Shown: piece by piece, positions 8,573-17,375 of the stretch
Layout: every line of letters begins with the position of its first letter
How positions within the stretch are numbered: the stretch's first letter is position 1
Source: a bacterium
GTDB lineage: Bacteria > Planctomycetota > Planctomycetia > Kolteriales > Kolteriaceae
Assembly: GCA_019753235.1 (NCBI GenBank)
Contig: JAIELF010000037.1
Span: 1-64,000 of the forward strand
DNA: 64,000 nt
Direction of reading: 5' to 3'
Program-made: the position numbers and the translations under genes
Notes under the pieces: model-generated
What the model was told of the DNA's origin: nothing
Database searches by the model: none
What the model saw: only the letters and a program-made list of their open reading frames with translations

Positions 8573-8920
8573 TTATCGGCCCAGCCCGCTCAGAAGAAAA
8601 AAGATTCCCGCCATTCCGATCACGATGAGCATCATTCGCCAGAACCAGCGGTCGGCTTCTCCCATAGCGCTTGGATCCGAAGGGGTCGGCGATTCTTCGT
8701 CGGCAGTCGGAACAACGATTCCCAAGATTGATTGAGCCTGTTCAATCTGTGTGCCGGGCAGGATGAGATCGTAGAGTTCCACGCCCGGCTGATCGGGATC
8801 ATGGAGCAAACAAGGAGCCACCGCCACCTTTAGACCAGCTTGCCGTAACTGATCCGCATGTTGATCGGCTACGGCGCGGTCATCGTACGTGCAGACGGTC
8901 ATCAAGACTTCATTCATCAT
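8573..8920 (-). CDS. DUF2007-like protein with C-terminal membrane helix
   Basis: This 115-residue protein has an N-terminal ferredoxin-like half (MTVCTYDDRAVADQHADQLR, residues 7-26, through the ILPGTQIEQAQSIL element near 52-65) that resembles the DUF2007 putative signal-transducing domain, and a C-terminal transmembrane helix (WFWRMMLIVIGMAGIFFLLSG). A low-complexity linker joins them. It lies upstream of the lipoprotein gene on the same strand (105-base gap) and downstream of the FliH-like gene, so the three may be co-transcribed. The specific function is unknown. Confidence 0.7.
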   Translation of the reverse strand: MMNEVLMTVCTYDDRAVADQHADQLRQAGLKVAVAPCLLHDPDQPGVELYDLILPGTQIEQAQSILGIVVPTADEESPTPSDPSAMGEADRWFWRMMLIVIGMAGIFFLLSGLGR

Positions 8921-9004
8921 GCTGTGCCAAGAGAAACAGGGTTGACCGACGATCCGCCGACGGGCTCGCGATGTCTCTTATTCTCCGGAGCTTGATTTGA
9001 AAGT

Positions 9005-9751
9005 CTAATCACCCTTCGTGGAGGGTGGGCCGTTGGGCGACAGATCGGCAGGAGTTCCGAGGATTTCCCGGAGCAGTTTTTCGATTTGCGTTTCCACCGT
9101 GGCATCGATCGCACAGTGTTCGGTCCGGACGCGACAGCCGCCCCGCGTCAGTTGAGGATCTGTTTCCCAATCCAGTTCGACCGATTTGGGGAGCAAGTCT
9201 CGCCAAGCTTCGGGTCGCATTTCGAGCGTTTCTCGATCGGTGGGATGGACGGTGATGGTGATCTTGGGGGCCCGCGCGAGCATGAGGAGGATCTCCCGCA
9301 AGGTGCGGGTGATGGTGTCAGGATCGGCCTGGACCATCCGTCGCGTGACTCGCTCGGCGACCGACGTGACGATCTCGAGAGCCTGGGTCTCCCAAGTCTT
9401 CGTCCACTCGGCCGGCCGTTGAGAGAGATCCTGGACGAGTGTTTGGATCGCCGACACGACCGACGACGTTCGCTGGGTTACCTCTTCGACCAGCCGAACT
9501 TTGTACGCCTGTTCTTGCTCGGCCAATCCTTGTTGAAGGCCTTTGTCGTAGCCGGCTTGATGGCCCTCTTTTTGGGCCTGATCGTAGAGAGCCTGTACCT
9601 CTGCGGTGGCGCTGGCTCGATCCTCATTCAGGCGACGCTGGGCGTTCGATACTTCATCCTGAATTTTTGCCAGTGCGTCGTCGGGCCGAAACGACGAAAC
9701 CGAAACCGGCGCAAGCTGGTCCGCTTTGATCACTCGCCCTGTGCTGGCCAT
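9005..9751 (-). CDS. FliH/SctL-like protein (stator of a flagellar-type ATPase)
   Basis: This 248-residue protein has the FliH/YscL architecture: a short N-terminal part (RVIKADQLAP), a long coiled coil of about residues 25-100 rich in A, E, Q and K with a G-x-x-x-G repeat (KEGHQAGYDKGLQQGLAEQE), and a C-terminal globular domain ending in the family pattern VELDWETDPQLTRGGCRVRT followed by IDATVETQIEKL. Members regulate the FliI/SctN ATPase of flagella or type III secretion; E subunits of V/A-ATPases are a distant alternative. GGGGAGAGAG lies just before the ATG at 9751, so this is preferred to the GTG at 9766. No FliI or other flagellar gene is nearby. Confidence 0.8.
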   Translation of the reverse strand: MASTGRVIKADQLAPVSVSSFRPDDALAKIQDEVSNAQRRLNEDRASATAEVQALYDQAQKEGHQAGYDKGLQQGLAEQEQAYKVRLVEEVTQRTSSVVSAIQTLVQDLSQRPAEWTKTWETQALEIVTSVAERVTRRMVQADPDTITRTLREILLMLARAPKITITVHPTDRETLEMRPEAWRDLLPKSVELDWETDPQLTRGGCRVRTEHCAIDATVETQIEKLLREILGTPADLSPNGPPSTKGD

Positions 9752-10184
9752 GGTCTCTCTCCCCACCGTGATGGATCATGATCCCCACGATGGACGCAAT
9801 CGGCCCAACCTGTCAAGCCAACTAAGGACAACCGCATCAAGGATGGGGGAATTTGTTCTTTCAAGGGAGCATTCCCCGGCGGCAGCTTGTCGCGGGGGAT
9901 GTTTATTTGCCAATCGACCCGAGGAACCTTAAGATGACTCGTCGCGCCGTCACGGCTCGGTAGATTCCGTTCGCGGCGTATGAACGAAGGGTTTTCTCTC
10001 GCAGAATAGCCCCAAGTCTGTCCGCCCGGCCACTTCTACCGAAGGCTCGGCGACCAAAGCTGGCAGGAAGCCCGGCTCCGCGAAAGGTCAGTCGGCTTCA
10101 AGATGAACCCATCGGGGAATGCCTCGCCGAGGGGAACGTCTGGGTGGGGCTGTCGTGCTGACTCGGATTTCCGGAAAGGAAGGG
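9752..10184. other. Divergent intergenic region before pyrG
   Basis: This 433-base region lies between the divergent FliH-like and CTP synthase genes. Around 9870-9910 there is an imperfect hairpin (CATTCCCC with GGGGGATG) followed by TTTATTT that could be a terminator or leader structure on the plus strand. No clear promoter was recognised. A longer in-frame pyrG extension begins at 10119 but lacks conservation and a ribosome-binding site. Confidence 0.4.
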
Positions 10185-11828
10185 ATGACCTTGTCCAAAC
10201 ACATCTTCGTGACCGGTGGGGTCGTCAGCTCGCTTGGTAAGGGACTCACCAGTGCATCGGTCGGCATGCTCCTCGAGCGTCGCGGTCTGAACGTTCGGCT
10301 TCAAAAATTTGATCCCTACATTAACGTCGATCCGGGGACCATGAGCCCCTATCAGCACGGCGAAGTTTATGTACTCGAAGATGGAGCCGAGACCGATCTC
10401 GATCTGGGTCACTACGAGCGTTTCACCAACGCGCCGATCAATCGCAATTGCAACATCACCACCGGACGAGTCTACCAAAGGGTCATCGACAAAGAACGTC
10501 GAGGGGAATATCTCGGCAGCACGGTCCAGGTGATTCCTCACGTTACCGACGAGATCAAGCAGGCCATCCAACGAGTCGCCGCCGACGATGTGGACGTCGT
10601 GATCACCGAGATCGGCGGGACGGTGGGCGATATCGAGAGCCTTCCGTTCATCGAGGCGATTCGTCAGTTTGCCCTTGATGTCGGCAAAGAGAATGTCCTC
10701 TACATCCACTTGACGCTGGTCCCATTTTTGAAGGCGGCCGGCGAAATCAAAACGAAGCCGACCCAACACAGCGTTCGAGAGCTTCGGCAGATCGGTATCC
10801 AACCCGACGTCTTGATTTGCCGAACCGAACGTCCCATTCCCGAGACGGAAAAAGAAAAGATCGCGCTGTTTTGCAATGTCGAAAAAGGGGCGGTCATCGA
10901 GGAGCGGGACAAAGACTTCAGCATTTACGAAGTCCCGATCAGCCTGCTCGAGAATCATCTCGATCAGATCATCATCCGCAAGCTTCATCTCCCTAGTCGC
11001 CACATCGAGATCGACGATTGGCAAGAGATGCTTCACAGTCTGCGGAATCCAGAACACGAAGTCACGATCGCGGTCGTGGGAAAGTATGTGAAGCACAAGG
11101 ATGCGTACAAATCGATTTACGAATCGCTTGATCACGCCGGCATCGGCAACTCGACGCAAGTGGTGATTCGACGAATCGAGTCGGAAGAGATCGAACAAGA
11201 AGGTGCCGACCGACTTCTTCGCGGTGTCGACGGGATTCTCGTGCCTGGGGGATTCGGCACGCGGGGCGTCGAAGGAAAAGTCCAAACGATTCGCTTTGCT
11301 CGCGAGACCGGCATCCCGTTTTTCGGCATCTGCCTGGGTCTGCAGTGTTCGGTCATTGAATACGCTCGCCATATGGTGGGGCTCGACGGGGCCAACAGTA
11401 CCGAGTTTGAGAAATCGACCGAGCACCCGGTTGTTTGTCTGCTGGAAGAACAGCAAGGCGTGACTCGGCTCGGCGGAACAATGCGTCTTGGTTCGTATCC
11501 TTGCCACTTGGTGGATGGGAGTCTGGCACAAGCGGCGTATGGCGCGTCGATCATTCACGAGCGTCATCGCCATCGGTATGAATTCAACAGCGAATACCTG
11601 GAAAAGTTCTCGGCAGCCGGCATGAAGGCGACCGGCCTGAGCCCCGACGGGCAACTGGTCGAAATCGTCGAGGTTCCGGAACATCCTTGGTTCGTCGCGG
11701 TGCAGTTTCATCCGGAATTCAAGTCGAAGCCGATCGCTCCGCACCCCCTCTTCAAGGCTTTCATCCGAGCGGCCGTGCAGCGGCGACGAAGCCCTCGTGG
11801 TGTCGAAGAGACACAGTTGGCCCAGTAG
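10185..11828 (+). CDS. pyrG: CTP synthase (glutamine-hydrolysing)
   Basis: This 547-residue enzyme aminates UTP to CTP with ATP and glutamine, the last step of pyrimidine nucleotide synthesis. The N-terminal amidoligase domain has [11 protein letters not shown] (P-loop) and [24 protein letters not shown] follows. The C-terminal class-I glutamine amidotransferase has GICLGLQ with the nucleophile cysteine near base 11332 and the closing QFHPEF. The length equals that of E. coli PyrG (545). The frame is open upstream to 10119, but GGAAAGGAAGGG lies before the ATG at 10185, which gives the conserved N terminus [12 protein letters not shown]. The glycine decarboxylase gene follows after 100 bases. 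Confidence 0.97.
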   Translation: MTLSKHIFVTGGVVSSLGKGLTSASVGMLLERRGLNVRLQKFDPYINVDPGTMSPYQHGEVYVLEDGAETDLDLGHYERFTNAPINRNCNITTGRVYQRVIDKERRGEYLGSTVQVIPHVTDEIKQAIQRVAADDVDVVITEIGGTVGDIESLPFIEAIRQFALDVGKENVLYIHLTLVPFLKAAGEIKTKPTQHSVRELRQIGIQPDVLICRTERPIPETEKEKIALFCNVEKGAVIEERDKDFSIYEVPISLLENHLDQIIIRKLHLPSRHIEIDDWQEMLHSLRNPEHEVTIAVVGKYVKHKDAYKSIYESLDHAGIGNSTQVVIRRIESEEIEQEGADRLLRGVDGILVPGGFGTRGVEGKVQTIRFARETGIPFFGICLGLQCSVIEYARHMVGLDGANSTEFEKSTEHPVVCLLEEQQGVTRLGGTMRLGSYPCHLVDGSLAQAAYGASIIHERHRHRYEFNSEYLEKFSAAGMKATGLSPDGQLVEIVEVPEHPWFVAVQFHPEFKSKPIAPHPLFKAFIRAAVQRRRSPRGVEETQLAQ

Positions 11829-11928
11829 CAACGAGTCAGTCAGTCAGCGAGTCGGCCCGCCAAAGACGTACGACAAGAGTCCTCGATCTCCCGATGGACC
11901 GGTTGCCAACCTTGAATGGAAAAGAATC

Positions 11929-13422
11929 GTGGACAAGCAGCAATCGACGGATCTCCTTTTTGACTTGAGTCGGCCCGGCAGGCGGAGTGCTTTGCTCCCC
12001 GCGTGTGACGTACCCATGACACCAATCAATTCACTCCCCGAGGAGCATCGGAACGCGGAGTTTCTTCCGCTTCCCGAATTGGCGGAGATCGATGTCGTTC
12101 GCCATTACATCAATCTTTCAACGCAAAACATGAGCGTCGATACCAACTTTTATCCGCTCGGTTCCTGCACGATGAAGTACAACCCCAAGCGGAACGAACG
12201 ACTCGCGAGCCTGCCCGGATTCCTGAGTTTGCATCCTTATCAACAGGATGCTTCGATTCAGGGAATGCTGGAACTCCTTTGGCATTTGCAAGAGATGCTT
12301 GCGGAAATCGCCGGTCTGGATGCCGTTTCTCTTCAGCCCGCTGCCGGCGCGCACGGCGAATTCACCGCGCTTTTGGTGGCGGCGGCGTATCTGCGTGATC
12401 AAGGGTCGGATCGAAAGGTGATTCTTGTACCCGATAGTGCTCACGGCACCAATCCCGCGAGTGCGGCACTGGCGGGGTTTGAAATCAAGCAGGTGAAGTC
12501 CGACGCGCGGGGGCTGGTCGATTGGGATGATCTCTCGGCCAAGCTCGGCCCGACGACGGCGGTCTTCATGATCACCAACCCCAACACGCTGGGGCTCTTC
12601 GATTCACAGATCGGCGAAATCTCGCAGCGCGTGCACGAAGCCGGCGGGCTCATGTACCTCGACGGGGCAAACATGAACGCCATTCTCGGCCGAACTCGGC
12701 CAGGCGATTTTGGCATCGACATGATGCACTACAACCCGCACAAAACCTTCAGCGGACCACATGGTGGCGGCGGGCCCGGCGCGGGGCCAATTGCCGTCAG
12801 AGATTTCCTAGCTCCGTACTTGCCGAGCCCCATGGTGATGCGAAAAGGAGATGCTTTCGCTCTCGATTTCGATCGGCCTCGTTCGATCGGTCGAGTCCGT
12901 TCATTCTTTGGCAACACCGGCGTCTTGGTCCGCGCGTACAGCTACATTCGGACGTACGGCCCGCAGGGCCTCAGGCAGGTCGCCGAGCAAGCCGTCCTCA
13001 ATGCGAATTATCTGCTTCACCTGGTGAAGGATTTTCTGCCCGTGCCGCAAGGAACTCGCTGCATGCACGAGTTCGTGGCGTCGCTCAAGGATCTTCAAAA
13101 AGAGCGAGGTATTCGGACGATGGATGTGGCCAAGCGGCTGCTCGATTTTGGTTACCATGCCCCGACGGTTTACTTCCCGCTGGTGGTGGCCGAGGCCCTC
13201 ATGATCGAGCCGACCGAGACGGAATCCAAAGAGACGCTCGAGGCGTTTGCCGAGACACTTCGGAAAATCTTGGACGAGCCTGCGGATTTTCTCGCGCAAG
13301 CTCCTCACTCCTTACCGACGAGTCGGCCGGACGAAGTGAAAGCTGCCCGCCAGCCGATCGTCTGCTGTGTTTGGGAACCGATTGAGGATCCTACTTCCTC
13401 GCTCAGTGAGTCGCATCATTAG
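11929..13422 (+). CDS. gcvPB: Glycine dehydrogenase (decarboxylating) subunit 2
   Basis: This 497-residue protein is the PLP-binding half of the split P-protein of the glycine cleavage system, which decarboxylates glycine and passes the aminomethyl group to the H-protein. Visible motifs are the opening LLFDLSRPGRR, LGSCTMKYNPK, PAAGAHGE and the PLP lysine in MHYNPHKTFSGPHGGGGPG. The frame is open back into pyrG, but the family N terminus begins at the GTG at 11929 (VDKQQSTDLLF), preceded by GGAAA. The partner subunit GcvPA and the T and H proteins are not in the window, although in many genomes they lie directly upstream. The GTCA tandem repeats at 11833-11844 separate it from pyrG. Confidence 0.95.
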   Translation: MDKQQSTDLLFDLSRPGRRSALLPACDVPMTPINSLPEEHRNAEFLPLPELAEIDVVRHYINLSTQNMSVDTNFYPLGSCTMKYNPKRNERLASLPGFLSLHPYQQDASIQGMLELLWHLQEMLAEIAGLDAVSLQPAAGAHGEFTALLVAAAYLRDQGSDRKVILVPDSAHGTNPASAALAGFEIKQVKSDARGLVDWDDLSAKLGPTTAVFMITNPNTLGLFDSQIGEISQRVHEAGGLMYLDGANMNAILGRTRPGDFGIDMMHYNPHKTFSGPHGGGGPGAGPIAVRDFLAPYLPSPMVMRKGDAFALDFDRPRSIGRVRSFFGNTGVLVRAYSYIRTYGPQGLRQVAEQAVLNANYLLHLVKDFLPVPQGTRCMHEFVASLKDLQKERGIRTMDVAKRLLDFGYHAPTVYFPLVVAEALMIEPTETESKETLEAFAETLRKILDEPADFLAQAPHSLPTSRPDEVKAARQPIVCCVWEPIEDPTSSLSESHH

Positions 13423-13516
13423 AGATTACGATGGATCATCGTCGATCTGCTGTTAGGATCTCTGGCTGAGGAATTACCCCGAGCGGATCGTTGTTTTGGC
13501 AGATGGAGAAGCGATC

Positions 13517-14578
13517 ATGCGGAGTCGATCAAACTTCTTTCGCGATACTCCAATGGCTTCACCCAAACATCTAGGATTCACCCTTATCGAACTCTTAGTA
13601 GTGATCGCCATAGTCGGCCTTCTGATCGCGCTGCTTTTGCCGGCACTTTCGATGGTGCGTGAGTCCGCACGTCGCATGCAATGTGCGGCCAATATGAAGC
13701 AATTGGGTGTTGCTCTTCTGAATTATCATGCAACCCACGACTGCTTTCCACCCGCCGTCGTTGTCACTGCGAATCGATCAGGTGGAGTGGTTTGGCATGG
13801 CTGGAGCATTCATTATCGACTCATCCCGTATTTCGACCAGGGATCGACTTTTCCCGCCTTCAACATGGACCTACCGTATAGCGATAGCAGCAATTTATCG
13901 ATGCGGAACGTCCCCTTTGGATTTTTTCTTTGTCCCAGTGATGTCAACGCGGACTCTCACCGCTTCGATGCGAATCACGTCAATACGAACTACGTCTTTA
14001 ATCGTGGCGACTGGTATGTTTGGGGCGGACTCGATTCCTCGATCCGACCGCGCGGAATCGTCTACCCGAATAGCCGAACGAGGCTCGCCGACGTCATCGA
14101 TGGAACGTCCAACACCGTTTTCGTCTCAGAAGCCAAGGCCCGGTTCGCGTACGTCCGCAATTGTCGAAACATCGCTTTCCAGCCTGTGAGCGCCCAGCCA
14201 CAACCCCTTCCATCGGATGCGGTCGATGGAATCGCCGGTTACACCAATTGCACGTCGGGCGAATTCAAGGAAACCGAGCATGGCGAGATGATCGATGGAG
14301 CGGCCCACCATTCCGGATTCACCACGGCTTGGCCTCCCAACAAGAAAACCGGCGGACGCTTCGCTAGCAACACCTACAGCGATTTGGATGTCGTCGGTAT
14401 TCGCGAGCAGTCGGGCGGGCCAACCTTCGCCGCTATCACGGCTCGAAGCGCTCATTCCGGGGGAGTCAACGCATTGTTCGGCGACGGCAGTGTCCGTTTC
14501 ATCGGAAATGGGATCGACGGATTAGCTTGGCGGGCACTCGGAACGATCGATGGAAGAGAACCTACTCAAGCGGATTAG
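13517..14578 (+). CDS. DUF1559 prepilin-like protein
   Basis: This 353-residue protein is a member of the large planctomycete DUF1559 family. It begins with a short basic leader and a type-IV prepilin methylation signal (LGFTLIELLVVIAIVGLLIALLLPAL, in which processing would occur before FTLIE, here at residues about 21-26), followed by RESARRMQCAANMKQLG and an alpha/beta-sandwich-like body. Near the C terminus it has the usual AHSGGVNALFGDGSV element. Members are exported pseudopilins of unknown role, usually present in tens of copies per genome. GGAG 8 bases before the ATG at 13517 supports this start over 13496; 13553 is also possible. The gene stands alone. Confidence 0.9.
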   Translation: MRSRSNFFRDTPMASPKHLGFTLIELLVVIAIVGLLIALLLPALSMVRESARRMQCAANMKQLGVALLNYHATHDCFPPAVVVTANRSGGVVWHGWSIHYRLIPYFDQGSTFPAFNMDLPYSDSSNLSMRNVPFGFFLCPSDVNADSHRFDANHVNTNYVFNRGDWYVWGGLDSSIRPRGIVYPNSRTRLADVIDGTSNTVFVSEAKARFAYVRNCRNIAFQPVSAQPQPLPSDAVDGIAGYTNCTSGEFKETEHGEMIDGAAHHSGFTTAWPPNKKTGGRFASNTYSDLDVVGIREQSGGPTFAAITARSAHSGGVNALFGDGSVRFIGNGIDGLAWRALGTIDGREPTQAD

Positions 14579-14647
14579 GTTGGTTCAAAGGCGGCAGTTA
14601 CGATAACCTGCTCGATTCATGCAGGGAAAGGCTGGCGCCAGAAAACG

Positions 14648-14686
14648 GAAGACCGCAAGGATCTTCAGTCGAACTCTGCGGTCTTC
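14648..14686. terminator. Bidirectional terminator hairpin
   Basis: GAAGACCGCA at 14648-14657 pairs perfectly with TGCGGTCTTC at 14677-14686 (10 bp, 19-base loop) and is flanked by AAAAC on the left and GTTTCT on the right. It lies between the convergent DUF1559 and NagB-like genes and can serve both. Confidence 0.7.
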
Positions 14687-14740
14687 GTTTCTACAGGTTC
14701 GCACATCATCAATTCGACTCACTACCCTACTCGGCTAAGC

Positions 14741-15676
14741 CTAGTGCATCTCCGCTTCGACTCGCCCCAGTCCACCACGGTAGTAGTGAAAGTGAACGTC
14801 CGGGTGATCGGCTAAAAGTGACATTGGGACGCTGCTGTCAGCCCAACCCTTCGAGATCATTAGTGCCGTCAATCGCATGCCAAAGGGGTTGTCATGCGCG
14901 CCGGCGTGCCAAATGCTGACGCGCTCCGACTTCCATGTTTCCACCGGGCCGACCGTCGCCGCCTGAAGAGGGATTCCCGCGACCTGCCCCCCGCCGCTGG
15001 TCCGGGCGTTTTGAATGATCGTCATCGGATGAAGATCAACAATGCGCGTCCCGAGCTTTCGATACTCGGCGGGAGAAGGGGGCGTCGACTTGTACTTACC
15101 GGTTCGGCGCAGGGGATCATTGAAAGCCCAGTGTTTGACTTCGCCTTGGCCCCCTTGCATGACCTTGCACTTGAACTGGTCGAACGTTTTGGCAAAAGCA
15201 TTCAAATCGCCGGTAGGAAAATGAATGTTGCGAGTCGGCATTACCAACTTGCGATCGATTCGGCCGAAGCAGAGTTCCATGTCCGCCTTGGCAAAAGAAA
15301 GGGGATGGTTGGTCGGTACAGGCTTCCCCTCTTCCACCCATTCATCCATTCCCCAAAAGTGGGCCTCGTGCTTTGCCAAATTGATGCCCATTCCGTTGAC
15401 GATGCGCGCGACGAGCGGCAAATGTTCGGTCGGGCCGATGGGGCCACACACGCCGCACGGATTGTCCGGCGTCGACGCGCGCCAAGCGTCGATGTACTCG
15501 AGCGCCTCGGCCAGATAAAAATCGGCAAGCGTGTCATAGAAGTGAACCTTGAAGCCGGTCCTCGCTAGTTTGGCGAGCGACTTCTCATTCAGCCTGCTGG
15601 CTTGCTCCAGAATCTCTGCATCAAGAGTGGTGTAGTCCCACCATTCGGGGGCAACTTTGCTGATGGGCCGAGCCAT
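14741..15676 (-). CDS. NagB-like (glucosamine-6-phosphate isomerase family) protein with altered active site
   Basis: This 311-residue protein resembles glucosamine-6-phosphate deaminase/6-phosphogluconolactonase (NagB/RpiA/SugarP isomerase superfamily). The NagB elements recognised are GMDEWV (109-114, like NMDEYV of E. coli with D72), HPLSF (124-128), the NI/L-x-x-NG-like stretch [11 protein letters not shown] (151-161) and [14 protein letters not shown] (175-188, like the GVGNDGHIAFNEP loop). At that loop the catalytic D141 of NagB is replaced by V180 and E148 by D187, while the histidine is kept (H182). The reaction may therefore differ from deamination. It lies 51 bases downstream of xylulokinase on the same strand, which suggests a shared sugar pathway. 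Confidence 0.7.
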   Translation of the reverse strand: MARPISKVAPEWWDYTTLDAEILEQASRLNEKSLAKLARTGFKVHFYDTLADFYLAEALEYIDAWRASTPDNPCGVCGPIGPTEHLPLVARIVNGMGINLAKHEAHFWGMDEWVEEGKPVPTNHPLSFAKADMELCFGRIDRKLVMPTRNIHFPTGDLNAFAKTFDQFKCKVMQGGQGEVKHWAFNDPLRRTGKYKSTPPSPAEYRKLGTRIVDLHPMTIIQNARTSGGGQVAGIPLQAATVGPVETWKSERVSIWHAGAHDNPFGMRLTALMISKGWADSSVPMSLLADHPDVHFHYYRGGLGRVEAEMH

Positions 15677-15727
15677 GGGTCAGATCTCCTGGTGTCCTTA
15701 GGGAGTTGTTGATTGATCGTGCTGCTT

Positions 15728-17266
15728 TTATGACACAGTTAGGGCGGCGATCTTGCGGAATTCCTCTCGCAAGGCGGGGTACAGCCCCGCGAAGACGCCG
15801 TAACCTTGGTCGTAGAACTCTTTGGCTTTCTTTGTGGGCCGAGTCTTCGAGACCACATTGATGGTGTGATCGCATGCTTCTTCGATCGACGCAAAAGCAC
15901 CTGTTCCCGTGGCCGCCAATAGCGCGACGCCGAAGGCAGGACCTTCGGAAGCGTTGATGGTCACGACCTGGGCGCCGTAGATATCGGCTTGCATCTGTCG
16001 CCAAAACGGGCTGCGGGCTCCGCCGCCCGAGGCGCGGATTTCGTCGATGGCGATGCCGAGCCCCTTCATCAATTCCAGGGAATCGCGCATCGCATAAGTG
16101 ACGCCCTCCATCACCGCGCGGATCAGATGCGATCGGCCATGCCGAGGCGTCAAACCGATCCAAGCCCCTTTGGCATTCGGGTCGGCGTGCGGCGTTCTTT
16201 CACCGGTGAGGTACGGAAGAAACAACAGGCCCTCACTCCCGAGCGGAGCCGACGCAGCGAGTTCGGTCATCAATTCGTAAGGGTCGACCTTTCGCTTTTT
16301 AGCTTGATCGACCAGATCGCTCGCAAGCTGGTTTCGGAACCATTGAAAACTTCCGCCGGCCGAGAGAATCACCCCCATTTGATGCCATTGACCTCGAACG
16401 GCGTGACAGAAAGTATGAAGCCTACCTGCCGGGTCCGCTGCCGCCGTTGGAGCATGAGCGAAGACAACACCGCTCGTTCCGAGTGTGGCCGAGATAACCC
16501 CCGACTTCACGATCCCGTTGCCGACCGCGCCCGCCGCTTGATCCCCGCCCCCGCCGACAACAGGGATTCCCGGGACCAAACCGATCGCCTCGGCGGCCGA
16601 TGCCGAGAGGACGCCGGTGATGTCGGCGGACTCGTGACAAACGGGGAGCAAGTTCGCATCGAGTTCCAATTTGGAGAGGAGAGTTTTCGACCAGGCCCGC
16701 TTCTTTACATCCAGAAGCAACGTTCCCGAGGCATCGCTCACTTCGGTGGCGAACTCTCCGGTCAGTTGCAAGCGAACATAGTCCTTTGGAAGGAGAACCT
16801 TGCGGACCTGATCAAAGCGTTTCGGCTCGTGGTGGCGAAGCCAAAGAATCTTGGGGGCAGTGAAACCGGTCAGCGCGGGATTCGAGACCATCTCGATCAG
16901 TTTCTTTCTGCCGCCGGCTCTCTTCTCGATCTCGTCGCACTCGGCGGCGGTCCGTTGGTCATTCCACAAAAGCGCCGGCCGAATGACGTCGTTATTCTTG
17001 TCAAGAAATACCGAGCCATGCATCTGACCTGAAAGCCCGATCCCTTTGACATCCTGCTTGCGAAGCTTTCCCTTCTTCATCAGCCCTTTGACCGTGTTGA
17101 TGGTTGCTTCCCACCAATCGCGCGGGTGTTGTTCGGACCAGCCCGGTTTGGGGTGATACGCGGGATACTCAGCAGAAGCACTGGCGAGGATTTTTCCGGT
17201 TTCGTCGATCGCCAGCGACTTGGTTCCACTTGTTCCGATGTCGATTCCCAAAAAGAGGTTTGGCAC
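15728..17266 (-). CDS. xylB: Xylulokinase
   Basis: This 512-residue FGGY-family carbohydrate kinase phosphorylates D-xylulose (or a similar ketose) with ATP. It has the N-terminal phosphate loop [11 protein letters not shown] (7-17), the xylulokinase signature [10 protein letters not shown] (78-86), the WNDQR element (101-105), and the catalytic aspartate in [14 protein letters not shown] (D242). FGGY kinases vary in substrate, but the QMHG motif and WNDQR are typical of XylB. It is upstream of and probably co-transcribed with the NagB-like gene (gap 51). No xylose isomerase or transporter is in the window. Confidence 0.92.
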   Translation of the reverse strand: MPNLFLGIDIGTSGTKSLAIDETGKILASASAEYPAYHPKPGWSEQHPRDWWEATINTVKGLMKKGKLRKQDVKGIGLSGQMHGSVFLDKNNDVIRPALLWNDQRTAAECDEIEKRAGGRKKLIEMVSNPALTGFTAPKILWLRHHEPKRFDQVRKVLLPKDYVRLQLTGEFATEVSDASGTLLLDVKKRAWSKTLLSKLELDANLLPVCHESADITGVLSASAAEAIGLVPGIPVVGGGGDQAAGAVGNGIVKSGVISATLGTSGVVFAHAPTAAADPAGRLHTFCHAVRGQWHQMGVILSAGGSFQWFRNQLASDLVDQAKKRKVDPYELMTELAASAPLGSEGLLFLPYLTGERTPHADPNAKGAWIGLTPRHGRSHLIRAVMEGVTYAMRDSLELMKGLGIAIDEIRASGGGARSPFWRQMQADIYGAQVVTINASEGPAFGVALLAATGTGAFASIEEACDHTINVVSKTRPTKKAKEFYDQGYGVFAGLYPALREEFRKIAALTVS

Positions 17267-17375
17267 GAAAATGATTCTCCCATTCCGTCACGCCGATTCC
17301 GTCGACAAGCTCGATTTTCTATAGCTTTTCGCGGACGAAAATCCTCTCCCCTTGTTCCATGAGGCTTCGCATCGC

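Noticed and set aside
10098-11831. 577-codon open frame antisense to CTP synthase
   Set aside because: It mirrors pyrG codons, has no ribosome-binding site and no family resemblance; a typical shadow of a G+C-biased gene.
11833-11848. GTCA tandem repeat between pyrG and gcvPB
   Set aside because: Only about three copies; most likely chance, without an indication of function.
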